Origin: Caenorhabditis elegans
Taxonomy: Eukaryota; Nematoda; Chromadorea; Rhabditida; Rhabditidae
Direction: 5' to 3'
Assembly: GCF_000002985.6 (NCBI RefSeq)
Contig: NC_003282.8
Coordinates: forward strand, 1,054,001-1,118,000
Length of the DNA: 64,000 nt
Shown: positions 57,124-64,000 of the stretch, piece after piece
Layout: the number at the start of each line of letters is the position of its first letter
Numbering within the stretch: the first letter of the stretch is position 1
Position numbers and translations under genes: made by a program
Notes under the pieces: model-generated
Database searches by the model: none
What the model saw: the letters and a program-made list of their open reading frames with translations, nothing else
What the model was told of the DNA's origin: nothing

Positions 57124-59738
57124 TCAATACGTATCAACTTTTGTTACATGTGCATTATAGTGCATCATAGGTCGGTGATTTGGAGAGCCTCCATGATGAG
57201 ATCCATGCTGATCCACGTGGATCCATGACATTGTTGGAGGATGCACGTGTTCCGGGTGGTGCTCGGCGAGCAACTTTCGGTGAAAGTGAGTGAAAACCAG
57301 GATGGCGCTGAGATGATCAAGTTTAACTACCGTTTAACACATAAACCATAGAAAAATCTTTAAAACTGACCGAGTTATAGAGTTTCGACAAATTATGAAA
57401 AATAACTGGAAATAAAAAATGAGCTGTAATTTAGTCAATTTCGGTATGAGAAAAATATTATTTATATTTTTGAAATTAGCAAGACAAGGCACTTTAAATA
57501 TGTATAATCATGACTAGGTTTCGACAATTCAAATTTTGGGCCCAAATTGGCCTGAAGCCTGAAATAGTACTAAAATTATTGTGGTAGTTGTTAAAAAAGT
57601 TTACATCTCGATTTATACATTAAAGTTAGTTTTAAATTATCCCATATAAACTCGACATTTTATAGGCATTCTTTAGACAGTTTCAGACAGTTTTAGGTCG
57701 GTTTAAGCCGATTTAGGCCATTTTCTGAAACCTACTCATGATTATACTCATCTGAATCGTCTTGACTAGCTGATTACAAATAATTAAAATTTTGTGGGCT
57801 CTGTAATAAAAATAAACAAGTTATGGTATCTTTAGTTGTTTTTGAAAATTCAAGAAATTTAGAAATTCTTCGAAAATCCATAACTTTCTCCAATTTTGTG
57901 ATTTGTCTATGATTTTTGTGTCATTTTGAAGCTAATTTTCTATACTTTTCATGAAAAATATTTTAAGCCAACTGACCTGTCAAAAAGGTGATAAACCTGC
58001 CAACTCAGGCTGGTGAGTGCATATTTTTTCCATTGCTGCTTAACCAAACCAGTGCAAAAGCTTGATAATGTGGCGAAAATCAAAAATCCTAAATTTCTAG
58101 CGAAAATCATTAAAAATAGCCGGAATTCTTTAGGATTTCTCAAATTTTTCCTTTTGACCACTGCGAAAATCCATGTGGCGCAGTTTCCAACTACAGTAAC
58201 CACGAGCAGAAGGTCACTGAGCAGCTGGAGCACCAGAAGCCTGTAGGTGGCACAGGATTTTTTTGTAGGCGCCGACCATTGCCACGTGGCAGGCTGGTAG
58301 GCGATAAAGCAGGTCTCGTAGGCAAAAAGTGGGCCAATTTCGAAAAAGCTCAGAGAAAATATGAAAATTAGGCAGAAAATGCAGTTTTGGCGGGAGAATA
58401 TCGATTGATTTCTGGATGGAATGTGTACGGACAACAGAGAGCATAAACTGAGCAAAATGTGAGACCAAATAATAGAAATCCAGATGAAAGTATATATTTG
58501 GCCGATAATTTTTCCGAAAATCGAGCCGGCAGCCTCTACGGATTGTCTGAAAATTTTCAGGCTATTTTTTTCAAAAAATATGAAAATTAAGCTTCCATAT
58601 GACACTACAATCATTGAAAAATGTTGAAAACTAACAAAGTTATGGATTTTCGAAAAGTTTCGAAAATCTGAAAATTAACACAACTAGCTGTAACTTGTTT
58701 ATATTTAATACGGGGAAATTTTTCAGGCCGGAATAGGCCGATTTAGGCCATTTGCGGAAACCTAGTCATGATTATATTTATTTGAACCGCATAAGTGTGC
58801 TGATTTTGAAAATGTACAATCTATTTACTAAAAACTGAAACTGAGCAAGTTAACGCTAGTTTAGGAGATTATTTGAATTTTCGAAAATTTTCGAAAATCG
58901 ATAACTTCACTAGTTTTTGAGATATTCTTTTGATTTTGGTCAAATTAAAAGGCAAATTAAATTAAAAACTCACGTGTAAGTTGCCGGAGTGACCCATAGG
59001 AAATAAATCAGTATTCCGGAAAAGTTTAAGCCTGAATGGTTCAGAAATAATATTCGTTGATGGGTATCAAATATTGGAGCGTGTTGGATTGTGAAAAATG
59101 AGAGAGCAGTGAAGAGTAGGCCAAAAAAGCAGATCTGAAAAGAAAATGGGCCATTTTCAGACTGATTCTGACCGTCATCTGAAATCTTCAGTTTTCGAAA
59201 AATTTTGAAATTTCGAAAACATCTAAATGCATCATAATTAGTTAATTTCGCTGTAAGACCCACAAACCTTGAATATTTATATAATTCCCAAATCAAGGCG
59301 GTTCAAATAAGTATTGGTTTCAGAAAAAAGGCCTAAATCGGCCTAAACCGGCCTAAACCTGCCTAAAGCAAGCCTGTGACAGTTCGAGTGAGAAGTGCAA
59401 AATTCGAAACTAACTTTAATGTGTACATAAATAAAAAAAAACCGTAAGCCTTTTCAATAGCAATCACTTTAATATGTAATCCTATTTCAGGCTTCAGGCT
59501 AATTTGGGCCCAAAAATTAAGCCCAAAATTCGAAAAATCCAAAACCTAGTCATGATTATACTTATTCAAACCGCAATAACGTGCTGAATCAGAATTCTCA
59601 TAAAAGTTTTGAAAAGTGGGTTCTCACCACGAATTCGACACCAGATACTGTAGAAATGTTCAAAAAACTTACAAAAAAATTGATAAAAACAACGAGAAGG
59701 GTCTCTGCATATTGCTCGGTGGACAAGCTTGGAGGCAT
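57124..59738 (-). CDS. Serpentine receptor, class X (srx) chemoreceptor, complete
   Basis: Four exons (59673-59738, 58974-59134, 57977-58546, 57124-57307; phases 0, 2, 2) encode 326 residues, normal for an srx 7-TM receptor. Seven hydrophobic segments are visible: LLVVFINFFICFFGLLFTAL; FSGILIYFLWVTPATY; GQIYTFIWISIIWSHILL; CIFCLIFIFSLSFFEIGPLF; LLSDLLLVVTVVGNCATWI; LGFLIFATLSSFCTGL; and VYHLFDSAILVFTHF. The family hallmark after TM2 (G..FGKIIGQ..., then WSHILLS) fits the Srx pattern of G..LG and YSHL..S.NR, though the NR pair is replaced by CS. The His-rich tail (AEHHPEHVHPP..., HGSHHGGS) is cytoplasmic. Nematode srx proteins are presumed chemosensory GPCRs in sensory-neuron cilia. The last exon is too short to have been seen as a long frame; its acceptor is CATCTCAG. 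Confidence 0.85.
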
Positions 59739-62700
59739 TTGGGAAAAATGAAAAATGAAAAAAAGTGCATGAGAATGTGAATTTGGGCTCGGTGAGCTCA
59801 TTAGCCAGCAGATATGTTACCGGCTCAATGAGCAATTCATAGCACAAAATGAGCAAAATTTTAAAAATTTAAATTTTATTTATACAAAATAAATTAAAAC
59901 ATTGATGAGATGATCGATTTTCCAGAAATTGGGCTTTCCCCTGTACATAGACGACCTGAAAAAAGTTAATTTTGTGATGAGATCCATGAAAATTTGATTT
60001 TTTAAAGTGAATATTCTTTTCCTACAAAATTTACTTTTCTGGCTCCAGTTTAACACAAAAAACATTAAAATATCTCAAAAACTAACAAAGTTACGGATTT
60101 TAGAAAAATTTCGAACTTTCAAAATAAAAACTCACAATATTCCCTAGAACTTGTCTAAAATCGACTATCCACAACAATCACATCACTTTAAAGCGGTTAA
60201 AATGGGTATGATCATGACCCGGTTTTGAAAAATGCCCGAACCGGCCCGAAACGGCCCGAAACGGCCCAAAATTCAAAATTTATAAATCAAAAATTTATAA
60301 ATTTCTGTACTGAAGTCCTACCCAGTTCATTTTTCACACTGAATTTCGCAGTCAAACATTTCAAACTAGAATAATACAAGCTTCCAAACTTCCAAAAAAA
60401 ATTTCGTTTAGGCCTGAATATGGCCCAAAGTTTTTAGTTATAATACAGACCCTAGTCATGATTATACGTATTTGAACCACCATGGTGTGCTGATTCCGAA
60501 AATTTAATTTTTATGAGTCTCACCACGAAAATTCTTGGCTTACGGTACTTATTAAAAAAATTGATTTTCGAAATATTTTCAAAACCTAGTAACTTTGTCA
60601 ATTTTCAACATTTTTAACCGGGTTTTGGCTTGAAATTACGCTGATTATCAGATTTTTAGAAAATAACAAAAAACCCTTAAAATGAGTTCACCTTTATCAG
60701 TATCGGGAAACCATTGATTTTGTGTGGTCCGACGGTCCGCGAACTCGAATCAACTGAAAATTGAGCCATTTTCTCCAGATTTTCATGAGATTTTCTGAAA
60801 TTCTCCCTATTTTTTTCCATAAATTCATTTTGAAATTTCAAAAACCTCAAAAAAGTCCCCGCTCAAAGCAAACTAATTTTGGTTGGCTTGAAAAAAGTGG
60901 TCGGAGCCTTGGTGTGCTGTGATCGCAACTCGACATTATTCTGTAGAGAATTTTGGCTTAAAATTGGCTCACGAAGCATGCAAAGTTTGTAATGGAATAG
61001 GTCTCACCCGACTGGCGTCTCCGAGGAATATGCGGTGACGGAAGTGGAAGAGCACCACGACGAATCTGGAAAAAAAACAAAGTTTTTTTTTGTTGAGGAA
61101 TTTGAGAAACTTCCAGCATTCTGGCTGAAAAATAAGTTGCATTTTCAAATTCTGCGCAAAAAACTAATCTAGTTCGGTTTTTAAAGCAGAAAAATTGACG
61201 AAATTCAAGATTTGGGCCGTTCTAGGCCTGTTTCAGGCCATATCAGGCTGGTTCAGGCCGACATACCAAACCTAGTCATGATTATACGCATATTAACCCC
61301 ATTGACTTGAATATCTCCATATTTTGAGCCCCTAGCAGAATTACGGGATTCGGACCTTTTTCGGGCCGTTTCAGGCTGATTTGGGACTCAATTCCAAACC
61401 TGGCCATGATTATACTCAAATCAACCGGCTTGACCTGCTGAACTCAAAAATTCAAAGTTTATATGTCGCTCTATAGCCAAGTTTCAAATGAAATTTTAAA
61501 TTTGAAAAAATTGTATTTTCGAAAATTTTCGAAAATCCGTAACTTTGTTAGTTTTTAAGATACGCGGCTGGTTTTGTTAAAATGCGCAGAATTTTGTAAT
61601 TTTTCTTGGAAAAATATTTGGATTCAGGAATTTGCTTATAAAACTGTACCTACCCATCCAAACAGTGACAAATCTCCCATGCAAAAGTGGCGGTGAAGAA
61701 GACGTACCATTGATTTGTGTTCAAAGTGCTCACATAATAGAAATTAAATATTTCATAGAAAAATAGGATTCCCTGTAAGCAGGATTGCATGAAAAATCGA
61801 ATTTCCACTTTTCGTCGCCGTTGGGATTCTTCGCTTGACGCGAAGCTTGTGTGTTTTCGGTGGAAGATTAGAAGGATCTGGAAAATCTTTTTTTCAAAAA
61901 ATCCAAATTATTTATTCATTTTATCACTACTAACATCTCTGAAAAATCTTCAAAAATAATAAAGTTAGATTTTTTCGAAATTTTTCGAAAATTCATAACT
62001 TTCTCATTTTTGAATCGTTTTCTTCAATTTTTAATGCAAAAAATGCAGAATTTTCATAAGTTATTGTAAAAGATCATTATCATACCAAAGTCATGATATC
62101 CACAGAGCTCATCGCAATAAAAATGGCTACACTTGTATAATAGTCCGTATACGTGGAAATCACATGTCCGCACTCTGTTGGTGCAAAGTTCCATGTCCAA
62201 GAAATTGGGTTATATGTTATGAAGCATTTGTCGTCTGAAAAATTACTACAGTTATTAATAAATGGGTCTCATGACGAAACTACGGTAGCTTGAAAAATTT
62301 GGGGGAAAAAAATTAATTTTCGATAATTTTCGAAAATCCGTAACTTTGTTAATTTTTTGAGATATTCCAATGATTTTTGTGTTAAATTGAGGATACATTT
62401 TTAAATTTTATTAAAAAATACATTCAACTTGGTTTTATTTTGAATTTGAAAAATGTGAGTAGCCTGGTATTAGGCTTGAAGGCTTCAAAAAGTTAAGAGA
62501 AAAAACACTTTTGAAAAAGTTTTTTTGAATTTTTTCTAATACATAGTTCATAAATTTCAGACTATTCAGATTTTCACGTACTAGTCATCATGTAAAATCT
62601 GCAAGTTCTGTTTATTCCAGTCACTAAGAACTCGATAACCATGACCTCATTAGCATTAAAATATAAACTTACACCAGAAATAAGGGAAAATGTGACAAAA

Positions 62701-63215
62701 CGCAATGAACCATACAATTCCGATAATGACTAATGTATTTTGGCGGGAAAATATGAATATAGCCTGAAAACGTTAGAAAAAAGTTGTTTTGAAAAAACTA
62801 TTAAAAAACTGAAAAATTGTGACAAAAATTTCCCAAACTTATACCGAAATCAGTGTAGTGTAGACTTGCGATGTCTGTTTAAAATAATTTTTTAAGTGAA
62901 ATTTAATATTTAAGTTTCAATTTAACACAAAAATCATAGAAAAATCTCAAAAACTGATAAAGTTATTGATTTTCGAAAAATGTCGAAAACTCGTTAGTTT
63001 TGAAAATTTACAGTTATTTCTTTTTTTTTGAATGCTTGCAGTGTTCTGAAAGAGAAATGAGTTTAATTTTCTGATTCAGAGCAAAAAAATTAGTCTAATC
63101 CAGATTTTAAATCAAAAGACTTCATAAATTTTGGGATTTGGCTCATTTTGGGCTCTTTCAGGCCACTTTAGGCCGGTTCAGGCCGAAACTCAAAGCCTAG
63201 CCATCATTATTGTTC
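57480..63215. repeat. Scattered units of the CCTAGTCATGATTATAC family through the srx cluster
   Basis: CCTAGTCATGATTATAC or its complement occurs near 57500, 57725, 58765, 59550, 60200, 60450, 61270, 61395 and 63195, often beside GGCCTGAAA or TTTAGGCC words. They sit in introns and spacers of both srx genes in both orientations, and belong to the family forming arrays at 3660-4010 and 5240-5830. Confidence 0.8.
59739..60696. other. Spacer between the two srx genes, one orphan exon-like piece
   Basis: It contains units of the TAATCATGAC repeat family (about 60200, 60450). At about 59880-59955, minus strand, an acceptor (TTTTTTCAG) is followed by a short open frame beginning VVYVQGKAQFLENRS, which could be an alternative last exon of the upstream srx gene. 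I found no firm partner for it. Confidence 0.4.
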
Positions 63216-63994
63216 TTTTATCTGTTGAAATACGCTCATTCTGAAAAATTTAATTTTACAGTTGCCAAACAACATTTGATCAAGCTACTTGAAAAAAGTA
63301 ACTCGAGTTTTGTAGTATTTCAAAATGTTCGAAATTTCGAAAACTTTCGAAAATCTGTAATTTGTTTAGTTTTTGAGTTTTTTCGTTGATTTTTGTGTCG
63401 ATCAAGAGGTAAGTGTTTGAATTTTCGTGGTAAAATAAAAATAAATTTTAAAAAATTCGAAACAAAATCCGAAAAATTGTTTCCAAAATTTTTTTCTCAA
63501 AATCTCAAAATTTCCCAACTGGTCCTTTATAGTTTAGTTTAAAGCTAACTTACTCTTGCCGGAATTGCAATTGAAAAAAATCTATTAAAAGAAATTGCCA
63601 AATGAGAATAAACACACGCGTCCCAGCACAAAATGTTCAGCTGACCGAGCAACTTGCCGAGCATGCCACCAACGTTTTGAGCTTGTCTGAAAATAATTAG
63701 ACTATGTTGAAATTTAGATAGTAATGCTGAATATTTTGTAAAATAAAAAAATTCCAAATTTTCAAAAAATCAATTTTTGTCAATTTTTTCAACAAAAAAA
63801 AATCAAACATTTCCAAAAATTCCAAAAACTCACATATAAGTCGTCGGTGCGGACCAAATAAAAAATACAAAAAGCACACCACTATTTGCAATTGAATGGC
63901 TTAAACAGAGAGTTCCGAAGGAGTTTTTGAGAATCGGATTCTTCATCACTACAGTAATCCCCAATAAATTAAAGATTAAGCCGAAAAATGCCAC
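60697..63994 (-). CDS. Serpentine receptor, class X (srx) chemoreceptor, N-terminal exon outside window
   Basis: Visible exons: 63834-63994, 63554-63686, 62673-62763, 62086-62234, 61654-61877, 61008-61065, 60697-60753, with phases 2, 0, 1, 0, 2, 0 (290 residues). The first visible exon starts VAFFGLIFNLLGITVV (TM1). Next comes the Srx hallmark NVGGMLGKLLGQLNILCWDACVYSHLAISFNRFFSI (TM3), IFIFSRQNTLVIIGIVWFIA (TM4), DDKCFITYNPISWTWNFAPT, IAMSSVDIMTLILLIFHRKH (TM5), CLQGILFFYEIFNFYYVS (TM6) and WEICHCLDGFVVVLFHFRHR (TM7). The tail ends SMVSRY. The exon ending at 63834 is 161 bp, identical in length and phase to its counterpart in the neighbouring srx gene, so the two are paralogues; this copy keeps introns the other has lost. 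About 20 N-terminal residues must lie beyond 64000. Confidence 0.85.
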
Positions 63995-64000
63995 CTGAAA

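Noticed and set aside
60692..60769. A first exon starting MAQFSVDSS with a donor at 60692
   Set aside because: The frame beginning at the acceptor 60753 completes the right-hand srx gene in phase with a stop at 60697; no partner exon fits the other reading well.
62830..62882. A possible extra srx exon (TSQVYTTLIS) between 63554 and 62763
   Set aside because: Joining 63554 directly to 62763 keeps phase and gives the same spacing (IPAR-AIF-IFSRQN) as the paralogue (IPSR-NQS-IFSRQN), so the extra exon is not needed.

Overview
This is nematode genomic DNA, almost certainly Caenorhabditis elegans. The genome is AT-rich, with introns that mostly end in TTTTCAG and several start codons preceded by a trans-splice-like acceptor. 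It also has interstitial TTAGGC (nematode telomere) hexamers, clustered 7-transmembrane chemoreceptor genes of the srx type, and SPARC with a single visible EF-hand. From memory, dcap-1, csn-4, cct-8 and ost-1 lie together on the left part of C. elegans chromosome IV (clones of the Y55F3A and C44B12 series). That placement is recall, not something computed here.

Layout. 1-3514: dcap-1 (decapping cofactor, runs off the left edge) and an AIMP2-like tRNA-synthetase scaffold on the minus strand, close enough to be an operon, with mrps-25 diverging on the plus strand. 4845-9178: a nine-exon minus-strand gene for a multi-zinc-finger protein. 9179-23914: about 14.7 kb without a convincing protein-coding gene, filled with repeats, GC-rich islands, G/C homopolymers and two interstitial telomeric tracts. 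Two exon-like pieces near 19.4 and 20.0 kb may be 5' exons of the zinc-finger gene. 23915-33007: csn-4 (COP9 signalosome subunit 4), with foldback elements and large inverted repeats in its introns. 33812-39913: cct-8 (CCT/TRiC theta). 40550-42498: a thioredoxin-domain protein with a C-terminal membrane segment, diverging from cct-8. 43462-48870: a COX18/Oxa1/YidC-type mitochondrial insertase whose third exon sits between arms of a 445-bp inverted repeat. 49541-51086: a divergent pair of related small secreted proteins, with transposon debris and an LTR-like insertion inside the intron of the minus-strand member. 53449-56567: ost-1 (SPARC). 57124-64000: two tandem srx chemoreceptor genes on the minus strand, the second running off the right edge.

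Most conserved genes are housekeeping: mRNA decay, translation, proteolysis control, protein folding and mitochondrial biogenesis. I assembled gene models by reading splice sites by hand; every model below keeps one open reading frame with matching intron phases, and protein lengths agree with the families where I know them.

The least expected structure is in the introns. Long, nearly perfect inverted repeats bracket single exons of csn-4 and the COX18-like gene, parts of exons are duplicated into introns of cct-8 and csn-4, and the second zinc-finger intron carries an array of palindromic AGGTCA nuclear-receptor half-sites. No CRISPR array, rRNA or intact canonical tRNA gene was found.
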